Shown: in pieces, positions 25,964-34,849 of the stretch
Numbering within the stretch: the first letter of the stretch is position 1
How the letters are laid out: each line of letters starts with the position of its first letter
The notes under the pieces: generated by a model
The model's database searches: none
What the model saw: only the letters and a program-made list of their open reading frames with translations
Told to the model about the DNA's origin: nothing
Made by a program: the position numbers and the translations under genes
Origin: Arthrobacter globiformis
GTDB lineage: Bacteria > Actinomycetota > Actinomycetes > Actinomycetales > Micrococcaceae
DNA: 64,000 nucleotides
Assembly: GCF_030815865.1 (NCBI RefSeq)
Contig: NZ_JAUSXI010000001.1
Span: 2,852,001 to 2,916,000, forward strand
Reading direction: 5' to 3'

Positions 25964-26930
25964 GGATGGCGGCCCAGCCGGCGTCCGTGGATTCGAGGAT
26001 GGTTGAGAGCTGCGCGGCGTCGGGGAGGGGCCCGCGGTCGCCGTGGACGGTGAGGGTGCAGGCCGCTGCCACGTGGCCCCTGCGGAGACTTGCCTTCGGG
26101 CCCAGGCCGAAGAGGATGCCGCTGAGGTACCCGGCGGCGAAGGAATCGCCCGCACCAACGGGCTCGACGACGTCGACGGACAGTGCGGGGACCTCGTCCC
26201 GGGTGCCGCTGCGGTCGAGCGCAATAGCGCTGATCGCCTCGTTCTTGATGACCAGCACCTCAGGATCGGGCATGAGCCGCCGCAGTTCCGTTTCGTCGGT
26301 GGTGCCGAAGGCGTGATCGGCTTCGTCCTTGCCTACGAGCACGACGTCGGCCAGGTTCGCCAGCCGCTGCAGTACAGAACGGTCCCGGCCTGCCCAGAGG
26401 GCAGCCCGCCAGTTGACGTCGAAACTGATGGTCCGGCCGTTCCGCGGTGCAGCCAGGATGGTTTCGAGCAGCTCCAGGCAATCGGGGGAGAGGGCGGCCG
26501 TGATACCGCTCAGGTGGATGAGTGCCGCATTCTCCAGCAGGCCGGCGACGGCGGGGCTGGCCAGCGTGGCCCGTCCCATGGCTGAGGCCGCGCTTCCCTG
26601 CCGGTAGTACAAAACTGAAGCGCCGCCGTCGGGCCCTGGTTCCTGCGCAGGCACTTTCACGTAGAGCCCGGTGGGCAGCGCGTCGTCGACCTCGACGCCG
26701 GAGACGCCAACGCCGTGGCTGCTGAGCTCGTTGAGGATCCGCGTGCCGAAGCCGTCGCGGCCGACGCGTCCCACCCAGTGCGTATCCAGGCCCATGGCGG
26801 CCAGGCCCATGGCGACGTTCGACTCGGCACCGCCGATTCCGCAGTGGAGCTCGGTGGCCTCGTGGAGCGGAACGGCTTGGACAGGGGTAAGCATGGCCAT
26901 CGTCTCGCCAACACATACAGCTGAAAGCAT
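25923..26930 (-). CDS. PfkB family sugar kinase, probable 2-keto-3-deoxygluconate kinase
   Basis: This 335-residue ribokinase-fold enzyme has ELHCGIGGAESNVAMGLAAM at the N-terminus (substrate-binding GG), the lid DALPTGLYVK, and the ATP/anion-hole motif VEPVGAGDSFAAGYLSG with the catalytic Asp near residue 270. The IGGAESNVA form is usual for 2-keto-3-deoxygluconate kinases (KdgK) in actinobacteria. With the KDPG-type aldolase at 30154 it would complete KDG to pyruvate plus glyceraldehyde-3-phosphate. I start at MLSAVCVGETMAML (26930). First gene of the kinase-IclR-RidA operon. Confidence 0.88.
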   Translation of the reverse strand: MLSAVCVGETMAMLTPVQAVPLHEATELHCGIGGAESNVAMGLAAMGLDTHWVGRVGRDGFGTRILNELSSHGVGVSGVEVDDALPTGLYVKVPAQEPGPDGGASVLYYRQGSAASAMGRATLASPAVAGLLENAALIHLSGITAALSPDCLELLETILAAPRNGRTISFDVNWRAALWAGRDRSVLQRLANLADVVLVGKDEADHAFGTTDETELRRLMPDPEVLVIKNEAISAIALDRSGTRDEVPALSVDVVEPVGAGDSFAAGYLSGILFGLGPKASLRRGHVAAACTLTVHGDRGPLPDAAQLSTILESTDAGWAAIHVEDGHFHTRTGA

Positions 26931-27077
26931 AAATCTCCCGCACTCACTCTCGCGCTTTTCAGCGGCACTCTGACGCCGCGGTACGGAGCGTTCCGCGGCG
27001 GATTGAGTGGCTCTGCGGGCACGCCGCGGCCTTGACTCCCAATCCTGCACCATGTTAGACATATCACCAGCAGGTTT

Positions 27078-27105
27078 GCAACCAGCGTTGCAAAATACGC
27101 AACGC
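27078..27105. promoter_or_regulatory. GTTGC/GCAAC operator array in the divergent promoter
   Basis: Three half-sites lie in a row: GCAAC (27078-27082), GTTGC (27087-27091) and GCAAC (27099-27103). The last two belong to a perfect inverted repeat GCGTTGC-N7-GCAACGC (27085-27105). It sits in the 247-base gap between the PfkB kinase and the PLP enzyme. It has the same half-sites and spacing as the palindrome at 23165-23181, and is therefore the likely IclR binding site. Confidence 0.65.
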
Positions 27106-27177
27106 AGCAAAAACCTCAGTCAACACAACCCCACAACGCAGCTTCAAGAACGCAGCACCGCGAAAGGGAATGAACCC

Positions 27178-28494
27178 GTGAACACCTCCGAAGCCATTTC
27201 GGCAACCGCCGTCGCCGCACTGGCAGACCGCCAGCTCGACTGGCGGCACAAGGCCGTACCGGCGACCGCCAACGGGACCACCCATGCCGGGTTCGTCGCA
27301 GCCAGGCACCCGCTGGCGGACCTCCAGACCCCGCTGCTCACCCTGGACGCCGGTGCGCTGCAGGGCAACGCGGACCGCCTCGCGTCGTGGTGCAAGGACC
27401 ACGGCGTCCTACTGGCCCCGCACGGCAAGACCACCATGGCGCCGCAGCTCTGGGCCGAACAGCTCAGCCGAGGCGCCTGGGGCATTACGCTGGCCAACTT
27501 CGCGCAGCTTCGCGTCGCCCGTGAGTTCGGTGTCCGGCGCCTGCAGCTCGCCAACAGCCTCACCGATCCGCACGCCATCGAGTGGGTTGCGGCCAACGCC
27601 TCGGCCGGGGCGCCCATCCTGTCCTGGGTGGACTCCGCCGGCACCGTGGAGGTCATCAACAACACCCTGGCTGACAGCGACTCCGCCCTCGATGTCCTTG
27701 TGGAGCTTGGCGCCCACGGCGGCCGCACCGGCGCCCGGGGCGTGGACGCAGCGTTGGGCGTGGCCCGCGCGGTTGCCGCCTCACCGCACTTGCGGCTGGT
27801 GGGCGTCAGTGGCTACGAGGGGTCGCTGGCCCACACCGCGGACGACGCCGGCCTGGCCGCCGTCCGCGGCTACCTCGCGCAGATGCGTCTGCTTCACGAG
27901 CGACTGCTCGCCGACGGCCTCTACGGCACCGACTCGGTCATCCTGACCGCCGGCGGCAGCGCGTACTTCGACGACGTCGTGTCCGTACTTGCACCGTGCA
28001 TCGGCAGCGGTTCCGAAGGCGCCCCACAGGACGGCCCCCGCGTGGAACTGATGATCCGCAGCGGCGCGTACATCATCCACGACGACGGTTTCTACCGCGG
28101 GATCTCGCCGTTTTCCCGCGACGGCGGTAACCCCTTCAAAGCCGGAATGCACGGCTGGGCCCGCGTGGTGTCGCAGCCCGAGCCGGGCCTTGCCATCCTC
28201 GACGCCGGTAAACGGGACCTGCCCGTCGACGAAGGGCTGCCGCGTCCCCAGCTGATCGGGCCTGCCCTCGGCGGCCGCATGGAACCCCTCGCCGGCGCAG
28301 AAATAACCGCCGTCAACGACCAGCACTGCTTTATGACCTTCGACGCTGGCACCACCAATGTGCGTCCGGGCGACGTGGTGCGGCTGGGCCTGTCCCACCC
28401 GTGCACCGCCTTCGACAAGTGGACGCTGATCCCGGTGCTCGCGGACACGGACATCGACCAGACCGTCGTGGACCTCATCCACACGTTTTTTTAG
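27178..28494 (+). CDS. Fold-III PLP enzyme: D-amino-acid/amino-sugar-acid ammonia-lyase (D-threonine aldolase/D-serine dehydratase-like)
   Basis: This 438-residue enzyme has an N-terminal alanine-racemase-type barrel. The PLP lysine is Lys84 in LLAPHGKTTMAPQ. The C-terminal D-serine-dehydratase-like domain ends with LGLSHPCTAFDKW, where His and Cys are the family's metal ligands. Family members are D-serine dehydratases, D-threonine aldolases and D-glucosaminate dehydratase, which turns D-glucosaminate into KDG and ammonia. With a KDG kinase, a KDPG-type aldolase, a gluconate-type permease and RidA around it, the D-glucosaminate activity fits best. The start is GTG 27178 with AAAGGGA upstream. 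The next gene follows after 10 bases. Confidence 0.85.
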   Translation: MNTSEAISATAVAALADRQLDWRHKAVPATANGTTHAGFVAARHPLADLQTPLLTLDAGALQGNADRLASWCKDHGVLLAPHGKTTMAPQLWAEQLSRGAWGITLANFAQLRVAREFGVRRLQLANSLTDPHAIEWVAANASAGAPILSWVDSAGTVEVINNTLADSDSALDVLVELGAHGGRTGARGVDAALGVARAVAASPHLRLVGVSGYEGSLAHTADDAGLAAVRGYLAQMRLLHERLLADGLYGTDSVILTAGGSAYFDDVVSVLAPCIGSGSEGAPQDGPRVELMIRSGAYIIHDDGFYRGISPFSRDGGNPFKAGMHGWARVVSQPEPGLAILDAGKRDLPVDEGLPRPQLIGPALGGRMEPLAGAEITAVNDQHCFMTFDAGTTNVRPGDVVRLGLSHPCTAFDKWTLIPVLADTDIDQTVVDLIHTFF

Positions 28495-28504
28495 GAGGAA
28501 CGCG

Positions 28505-30157
28505 GTGAAGACACTCATCAGCAACGCCGTCCTGGTGGACGGAACCGGCGCGGGCCGTCGCCCCGCGGACGTCCTGCTCGACGGTGCGGTGATTGCCGTC
28601 GTCGCCGACGCCGGAACTCTTACTGCAGCGGAAACCGGCGCCCACCGCACCATCGATGCCACCGGCCTGGTCCTGAGCCCCGGCTTCATCGACATGCACG
28701 CGCATTCGGACCTTCAATTGCTGGTCAACCAGGACCACTACGCCAAGCTCAGCCAGGGCGTCACCACGGAACTGCTGGGCCAGGACGGGCTTTCCTACGC
28801 ACCTGTGGACGACGCCACCCTGGCCGGTGTGCGCGAGAAGATCGCCGGCTGGAACGACAACCCCGCGGACTTCGACTGGGACTGGCGGACCGTGGGGGAA
28901 TACCTGGACCGCCTGGACCGCCACGACGACGGCGGCCGGATCGCCACCAACGCCGCCTACCTCGTGCCGCAGGGGACCGTCCGGGCCATGGTGATGGGTT
29001 TCGCCGAAGGAGACCCCACGACCGAACAGCAGCAGCGCATGCAGGACGCCGTCCGGACGGCCATGGAAGAAGGCGCCGTCGGGATGTCCTCCGGGCTCAC
29101 CTACACGCCCGGAATGTATGCGCGCACCGAGGAACTCGCCGGACTCTGCCGTACCGTGGGCGAACTGGGCGGCTTCTACGCGCCGCACCACCGCTCCTAC
29201 GGCAAAGGCGCCCTTGCTGCCTACGCCGAGATGATCGGACTAAGCCGGGACACGGGCTGCGCCCTGCACCTCTCCCATGCCACCATGAACTTCGCCGAAA
29301 ACAAGGGCCGCGCCGGTGAGCTGCTGGACCTGATCGATGAAGCACTCGACGGCGGCGTGGACATCACCCTGGACACCTACCCCTACCTGCCCGGAGCCAC
29401 CACGCTCTCCGCCATCCTGCCCAGCTGGGCTTCCTCCGGCGGCACCGAGGCAACCCTGGAGCGCCTGGCCACCCCGGACACCCGGGCCAGGATCCGTGAG
29501 AGCGTGGAGATCTACGGCTCGGACGGCTGCCACGGCGTGGTGGCCGAATGGGACACCCTGGAAATCAGCGGCGTCCAAAACCCTGCGCTCGCGGACTGCG
29601 TCGGCAAGACCATCAAGGGCGTCGCTGCGGAAACGGGCGAGGAACCGTTCGATGTCTTCGCCCGGATCCTCCGCGAGGACCGCCTCGGCACCGGGATCCT
29701 GCAGCACGTCGGCCACGAGGAAAACGTCCAGGCCATCATGAAGCACCGCACGCACACCGGCGGCAGCGACGGACTCCTGGTCGGCGCGAAGCCGCACCCG
29801 CGCGCCTGGGGGACCTTCCCCCGCTACCTTGGGCACTACTGCCGCGACCTGGGTTTGCTGACCCTCGAGGAAACCGTCCACCACCTCAGCGGACGCCCCG
29901 CCGCGCGGCTGAAACTGGATCGCCGCGGCCTGGTCCGCGAAGGCTACGCAGCAGACCTTGTCCTCTTCGACCCGGATGCCGTCCGCGACGAAGCCACCTT
30001 CGAAAACCCCCGCCAGGCGGCCGCCGGCATCCACTACGTGTTCGTCAACGGCACCCCGGCCATCGACAGCGGGCAGCCCACCGGCGCCCGCGCCGGCCGG
30101 GCCCTTCGCCGCAGCCCCGACGGACGCACCCGAGCAGGAAGTACCGAAACCGCATGA
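28505..30157 (+). CDS. N-acyl-D-amino-acid deacylase family amidohydrolase (probable N-acetyl-amino-sugar-acid deacetylase)
   Basis: This 550-residue amidohydrolase of the D-aminoacylase family has metal-binding His65 and His67 in GFIDMHAHSDLQLLV, then SQGVTTELLGQDGLSYAPV, APHHRSYG and CALHLSHATMNFAENKG with further ligands, and a C-terminal small beta domain (GYAADLVLFDPDAV). In the classical D-aminoacylase the loop reads GNCG with a zinc-binding Cys; here it reads GQDG, so the metal site differs and another substrate is likely. By context it would remove the acetyl group from N-acetyl-D-glucosaminate. The start is GTG 28505 with a perfect AGGAGG-like site; the stop overlaps the aldolase ATG. 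Confidence 0.87.
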   Translation: MKTLISNAVLVDGTGAGRRPADVLLDGAVIAVVADAGTLTAAETGAHRTIDATGLVLSPGFIDMHAHSDLQLLVNQDHYAKLSQGVTTELLGQDGLSYAPVDDATLAGVREKIAGWNDNPADFDWDWRTVGEYLDRLDRHDDGGRIATNAAYLVPQGTVRAMVMGFAEGDPTTEQQQRMQDAVRTAMEEGAVGMSSGLTYTPGMYARTEELAGLCRTVGELGGFYAPHHRSYGKGALAAYAEMIGLSRDTGCALHLSHATMNFAENKGRAGELLDLIDEALDGGVDITLDTYPYLPGATTLSAILPSWASSGGTEATLERLATPDTRARIRESVEIYGSDGCHGVVAEWDTLEISGVQNPALADCVGKTIKGVAAETGEEPFDVFARILREDRLGTGILQHVGHEENVQAIMKHRTHTGGSDGLLVGAKPHPRAWGTFPRYLGHYCRDLGLLTLEETVHHLSGRPAARLKLDRRGLVREGYAADLVLFDPDAVRDEATFENPRQAAAGIHYVFVNGTPAIDSGQPTGARAGRALRRSPDGRTRAGSTETA

Positions 30158-30789
30158 CACCCGAAGAATTTGTCCGCCAGCTGGAAGCGGACCGCACCCT
30201 CGCCGTCGTCCGCGCGCCGTCCATCCCCGACGCCGCGGAACTCTGCCGGGCACTGGCTCACGGCGGCATCCGCAGCGTCGAGCTGACGTTCACCACGCCG
30301 GATGTGCTCACCCACGTCAAGCGCGCGGCGGAGGCGGCAGCGGACCATGGCGCCGCCGTCGGGGTTGGCACCGTCATGACCGCAGATCAGGCGCGGGCCG
30401 CCATCGACGCGGGAGCCCGGTTCCTGGTGACGCCCGGCCTCCGCCGCGAAGTGGCCGCCGTCGCGGTGGCTGCCGGCGTCCCGTTCAGCCTGGGCGCCAT
30501 GACGCCCACCGAGGTGGCCGAGGCGCTAGATCTGGGCTCCGCCGCGGTCAAGATCTTCCCCGCCCGGCAGCTCGGACCGGTGTACCTGAAGGACCTGCAG
30601 GGCCCCTACCCGGGCATCCGGTTGCTTCCCTCCGGAGGCATCGACGCCTCCAACGCCAAGAGCTATCTCGATGCCGGTGCCGCCGCGGTCTGCTGCGGCA
30701 CCAGCGTAGTCCCGCCCGCAGCCGTCGCTGCCGGCGACTGGGCAGAGATCGCGGCACGCGCCGCCGCCTTCACCGGCACCCTCAAGTAG
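30154..30789 (+). CDS. KDPG/KHG-type aldolase
   Basis: This 211-residue class I aldolase cleaves 2-keto-3-deoxy-6-phosphogluconate to pyruvate and glyceraldehyde-3-phosphate (some members act on 4-hydroxy-2-oxoglutarate). Catalytic residues: Glu43 in IRSVELTFTTPD and the Schiff-base Lys133 in AAVKIFPARQLGP; the phosphate-binding SGGIDASNAKSYLDAG is present, which favours a phosphorylated substrate. ATGA overlap with the deacylase and 24 bases to the permease show one operon. It is the last catabolic step of the inferred pathway. Confidence 0.92.
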   Translation: MTPEEFVRQLEADRTLAVVRAPSIPDAAELCRALAHGGIRSVELTFTTPDVLTHVKRAAEAAADHGAAVGVGTVMTADQARAAIDAGARFLVTPGLRREVAAVAVAAGVPFSLGAMTPTEVAEALDLGSAAVKIFPARQLGPVYLKDLQGPYPGIRLLPSGGIDASNAKSYLDAGAAAVCCGTSVVPPAAVAAGDWAEIAARAAAFTGTLK

Positions 30790-30813
30790 GACTTACGGAG
30801 AAAGAGAACGTTC

Positions 30814-32202
30814 ATGAATGAATTCCTCGACTGGCTTCGGCACGACACCGCAGGCTTGCTCGTTCTGGCAGGCAGCGGTATCGCGCTCCTGCTGTTCCTC
30901 ATCATCAAGGTCAAGCTCGAACCGTTCATTGCCCTGGTGGGAACCGGCGTGCTGGTTGCCCTGGTGGGTGGCATCTCGGTGGAGGCGCTGGTTGGCTCGG
31001 CCACCAAGAGCAGCGACGCCCTGATTGAAAAAGGCTTTGCGGGCATCCTGGGGCACATCACCGTGATCATCGGCCTGGGCACGGTGCTCGGCGCCATCCT
31101 CGAGCGATCCGGTGGGGCGGAAGTGCTGCTGGGCAAGCTCGTGAAGGTCTTCGGCGAAAAGGGCACGCCTCTCGCCATGGGCATCACTGGGTTCGTGCTG
31201 GGTATTCCGGTGTTCTTTGATATTGGCATCTTCGTGCTGGCGCCGCTGGTGTATATTGCGGCCATTCGCGGCGGCAAGTCCCTGGCTCTATATGCACTGC
31301 CCCTACTGGCCGGCCTCTCCGTGACGCACGCGTTCCTGCCTCCGCATCCGGGTCCCGTCGCCGCGGCCGGATTGTTCCAGGTGGACCTGGGCTGGATCAT
31401 CCTCATGGGCCTGGTTTGCGGTATTCCGGCCTGGTTCGCCTCCGGCATCCTGTGGGGCACTTGGATCGGCAAGCGCGTCATGGTCAACGTTCCCGAAGAC
31501 CGCATCGTGCCAGAGGCCGAGGAAGCCAAGGGCCACGAGCCGTCCATCGGCCTGGTGCTGCTGGCGATCGGCCTGCCGATGCTCCTTATCCTAGGCGGTA
31601 CGTTCGGCAATATCTTTGCTCCGGACGGTCCACTGCGTGACGTACTCCAGTTCTTCGGCAACCCGGCGATTGCCTTGACCGTCGCCGTGCTGATGGCCAT
31701 GTGGCTCCTGGGCATCCGCCGCGGCATGACCTCCGCTGAGCTCAGCGAAATCACCGGCTCCTCGCTGCGTCCTGTGGGCATGATCCTCCTGGTTGTCGGC
31801 GCAGGTGCCTTCTTCGGCGCTGTTCTGTCTGCCACCGGTGTCGGAAAGGCCGTGGCAGACACCCTGGCGCAGGCAGGACTGCCCATCATCCTGTCCGCCT
31901 TCGTCATCAGCGCAGGCATGCGCATCGCCCAGGGTTCGGCCACCGTGGCGATCGTAACCACCGGCGGTATCCTGGCGCCGAGCCTTGCGTCCGGGTACTC
32001 CCAGCCGCAGCTCGCCCTGATTGTGGTGGCCATTTCCTCCGGCTCCATCATTGCCAGCCACGTCAACGACGGCGGTTTCTGGATCATCTCCAAGTACTTC
32101 AATATGTCCGTCAAGGACACCCTGAAGACCTGGACGGTACTCGAAACCGTGCTGTCCGTAGTGGGCTTTGCGATGGCGGCGCTGCTGTACCTGTTCGTGT
32201 AG
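30814..32202 (+). CDS. GntP family gluconate/sugar-acid:H+ symporter
   Basis: This 462-residue inner-membrane transporter has about 12 hydrophobic segments. GntP signatures: VKLEPFIALVGTGVLVALVG, FGEKGTPLAMGITGFVLGIP, PPHPGPVAAAGLFQVDLGWI and QGSATVAIVTTGGILAPS, ending in SHVNDGGFWIISKYFNMS. The family carries gluconate and related sugar acids, so an aminated or N-acetylated gluconate is a reasonable substrate here. It is the last gene of the plus-strand operon, with GAGAAAGAG as ribosome binding site. Confidence 0.93.
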   Translation: MNEFLDWLRHDTAGLLVLAGSGIALLLFLIIKVKLEPFIALVGTGVLVALVGGISVEALVGSATKSSDALIEKGFAGILGHITVIIGLGTVLGAILERSGGAEVLLGKLVKVFGEKGTPLAMGITGFVLGIPVFFDIGIFVLAPLVYIAAIRGGKSLALYALPLLAGLSVTHAFLPPHPGPVAAAGLFQVDLGWIILMGLVCGIPAWFASGILWGTWIGKRVMVNVPEDRIVPEAEEAKGHEPSIGLVLLAIGLPMLLILGGTFGNIFAPDGPLRDVLQFFGNPAIALTVAVLMAMWLLGIRRGMTSAELSEITGSSLRPVGMILLVVGAGAFFGAVLSATGVGKAVADTLAQAGLPIILSAFVISAGMRIAQGSATVAIVTTGGILAPSLASGYSQPQLALIVVAISSGSIIASHVNDGGFWIISKYFNMSVKDTLKTWTVLETVLSVVGFAMAALLYLFV

Positions 32203-32413
32203 GTCCCAGAACCGCGGAGCGGACGACGGGTCTCCAGAGGCCAGCGCGGGCTGCGGGCGTGGTGGCGGGGCCAATCGTTGCCGGCGTCCCCACAGCTTGC
32301 CGTTGCGGGTTCCCTCGGCGGACCGGCTGGGTTTACCTTGGGTGGTAGCCTCTCCCGCCCTGTGAACTGCCACTGGTACGCTCGGCGTGTCACCAGTTTG
32401 CGGGGAGCCGAGC

Positions 32414-33649
32414 ATGCGGGAGCATAAGGACGTTGTTGTCATTGGGGGCGGCCAGGCCGGGCTCGCGATGAGTAGTGTCCTGCAGCGGCGAGGGCGCGAG
32501 CATGTCGTCTTGGAGCGTCGGCGAATCGGTGAACGCTGGCGCACCGAAAGATGGGAGTCGTTGCGCTTTCAGTTCCCGAACTGGACGCTCCAACTGCCGG
32601 GCTACTCGTTCCGGGGAAACGATCCCGACCGGTTCGCGCACTATAGCGAGATCCTTCGGGTGGTGGAGGACTACGCGGTGAGCATGGGGGTCCCGGTGCG
32701 TGAGCACACCGAAGCTCTCGCCCTCGCAGGACGCGGCGCGGGCGAGGGCTTCGAAGTGTCCCTGGCCGAAGGTTCCATCCACGCGCAACGCGTAGTGATC
32801 GCAACGGGACCGTTTCAGCGTGTGCGTATCCCCGACTTCGCACGTGACGTTCCACCGTCAGTGCTGCAGATCGATCCCACGCGTTACCGGTCTCCAGAGG
32901 CGCTGCCGGCAGGGGCGGTGCTTGTGGTGGGCAGCGGCGCCTCAGGCTGCCAGATCGCCGACGAACTGCTACGTGCCGGGCGCAGGGTGTACCTGTCGGT
33001 AAGCCGGCACCGGCGCGCACCGAGACGCTTCAGGGGCAGGGACGTCTACTGGTGGCTGGAGGCACTGGGCCGTTTCGAGCAGACAATTGACAGCTTTCCC
33101 GATCGGCAATACCCGCCTTCCACGGTCGTGACCGGTGTGAACGGCGGGTACGACGTCAACGTTCGGCAACTGGCCGCGGACGGCGTAACCGTGATCGGCA
33201 GGGTCATCGGCGCATCAGGCCGAAGCCTCGCTGTCCGAGCCAACGCGAACCAGGTACTCGATGAGGCCGACCAGGCCTACGCCGGCTTCTTGTCGGCAGC
33301 GCGTCAGTTCGTCAGCGGCAACGGGATCGATGAGTGGCTCGAGCAGGAAGAGGCGGAAGAACCGATCCATCTCCCTGCCGTGGCAGAGGTAGACTCGCTG
33401 AATCTTGCCAGGGAAGGCATCAACACGATCATCTGGGCGACGGGCTATGCCTACGGCTTCGACTGGGTCAAGATCCCGGTGTTCGACGACCGCGGTCGGC
33501 CCATCCAACAGCGTGGCGTCACTCCGGTTCCTGGGTTGTACTTCCTCGGGCTGCACTGGATGCACACCTTCAAGTCAGGCCTGCTCTCAGGTGTCGGCGC
33601 GGACGCAGAATTTCTCGCCGGTCACATGGCTCGAGGCTCGGACAGATGA
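32414..33649 (+). CDS. Flavin-containing monooxygenase-like FAD oxidoreductase
   Basis: This 411-residue protein has two dinucleotide-binding loops: VVVIGGGQAGLAMSSVLQRR at the N-terminus for FAD and VLVVGSGASGCQIADELLRA near residue 170 for NADPH. It has the WRTERWESLRF region common to FMO/CzcO-like proteins. The C-terminal IIWATGYAYGFDWVKIP and GLYFLGLHWMHTFKSGLL are typical. Members oxidise nitrogen, sulfur or ketone groups; the substrate is unknown. It stands alone after the GntP gene on the same strand, 211 bases away. Confidence 0.88.
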   Translation: MREHKDVVVIGGGQAGLAMSSVLQRRGREHVVLERRRIGERWRTERWESLRFQFPNWTLQLPGYSFRGNDPDRFAHYSEILRVVEDYAVSMGVPVREHTEALALAGRGAGEGFEVSLAEGSIHAQRVVIATGPFQRVRIPDFARDVPPSVLQIDPTRYRSPEALPAGAVLVVGSGASGCQIADELLRAGRRVYLSVSRHRRAPRRFRGRDVYWWLEALGRFEQTIDSFPDRQYPPSTVVTGVNGGYDVNVRQLAADGVTVIGRVIGASGRSLAVRANANQVLDEADQAYAGFLSAARQFVSGNGIDEWLEQEEAEEPIHLPAVAEVDSLNLAREGINTIIWATGYAYGFDWVKIPVFDDRGRPIQQRGVTPVPGLYFLGLHWMHTFKSGLLSGVGADAEFLAGHMARGSDR

Positions 33650-34849
33650 CTCGCCAGCGCAATCCAGCCTGCTGCTTGTCGCGAAGCCTCGAAGGCTGGG
33701 TGCTGCCGCTACGGCCGGGCCGTGCCCCCATCAGAGACATCGCCGAGCTGACCGGCTGATCGCGATGGACCGGATGCCCATCGCAGCGACGCTAGGCGCT
33801 AATCGTTAACCCGGAACGGCCCGCCGCCTGAATGGTCAACCGCACAGCTTATCCCTGCCCATGATGCCCCTTGTGTTCCTCCCTCAGGTGATTCATGCGG
33901 CGGTGTCACCAGGTGGTTGATGGCCGTCGGCTTCGGTGGCTACACCGCGGCCGCGGTTATCCAGGTGCATGAGTTTCATCAGGCGGGCACATTCCGGGAT
34001 CAGACATGCTGACTTCAGCCGGCCTTGTATTGGTCGGGGTGCTGTGGTTGACGCTCAGGAAGTCGATAGCACGCCGGCAGCATCAAATGCTGATGCATAT
34101 GACGAGACGCAACCCATCAACCCAACACGGCTGAGATCAGTGCGCTCCTGAAGATCGAGGTAGGTTTTGCGGTTTTGCTTCTGCTGGCCGGGCCCGTGAT
34201 GCACGCCCTTCAGCCTCGCCATACAGATGGTCAGCCTTCGATCCGGACGGCCTCCACGACATCGTCCGCACGCAGTGAATGTACTGTTGCCTGCCAGGAC
34301 TCGTAGCGGCCGTAGTTCGCCGGATCCAGCATGAACTCCCAGCTGTCCTCGAGTTCTCTCCGGACATCCGCCGGCCAATGCCGGTATCCGGCATCCAGCG
34401 CCACCCCGGCTGCCCGGACGCGGCCGTCGACGTCCTCGGTTCCACCGCGCTACGGACATCCCGGCATCGCTCCGCGAGGCGGACTTCGTCCTGGTCAGCT
34501 GCTTCGCCACCTAGCCCGGCGCCCGGGCCGTGGTTCCCGACGAGGAACAGGGCGGCCGCAGGCTTCTAAGTGATGCTTGACACTTCTGGACCCCCCCCCG
34601 ACGACGTGATGACAGGCGCCCATGCAGTCGGCTACGGCTGAGGACAAATCGTTTTGGCAATTTTCGCAAGACGCAACGCCTTGTCCGCCTGGCAGACCGC
34701 CCTTGGCGCCCGGGCCCTTGAGGGCGAGAACTGCGGCGTAGGCGGCTGCCAGCGGCTCGGCCGTACGCCCGGGGGATGCCATCACGTGCTATAATCCCCA
34801 GAATCCCCACACGACGGCATGCAACTCGCAATCACTGAGGAGGTTCGCG
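33650..34849. other. Degraded stretch with few coding traces
   Basis: There is no intact gene in these 1.2 kb. The only protein-like trace I can support is the minus-strand fragment at 34231-34449. A run of nine C lies at 34591-34599. Short open frames elsewhere have no motif, no ribosome binding site and irregular codon use. Confidence 0.45.
34231..34449 (-). pseudogene. C-terminal fragment of an unrecognised protein
   Basis: The minus-strand frame reads VRAAGVALDAGYRHWPADVR, then ELEDSWEFMLDPANYGRYES, WQATVHSLRADDVVEAV, and ends at a TGA (34231-34233). The composition and the strong codon bias look like a true protein end of about 70 residues. Upstream the frame is closed by a TAG at 34450-34452 and no start is found, so it is a remnant. 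I cannot name the family; the WxxTVxxLRxEDV ending recalls DUF3841-like proteins, but only weakly. Confidence 0.45.

Noticed and set aside
30663..32393. 576-codon open frame opposite the GntP gene
   Set aside because: Antisense shadow in high-GC DNA; Ser/Thr/Pro/Met-rich without any motif, while the sense strand is a clear permease.
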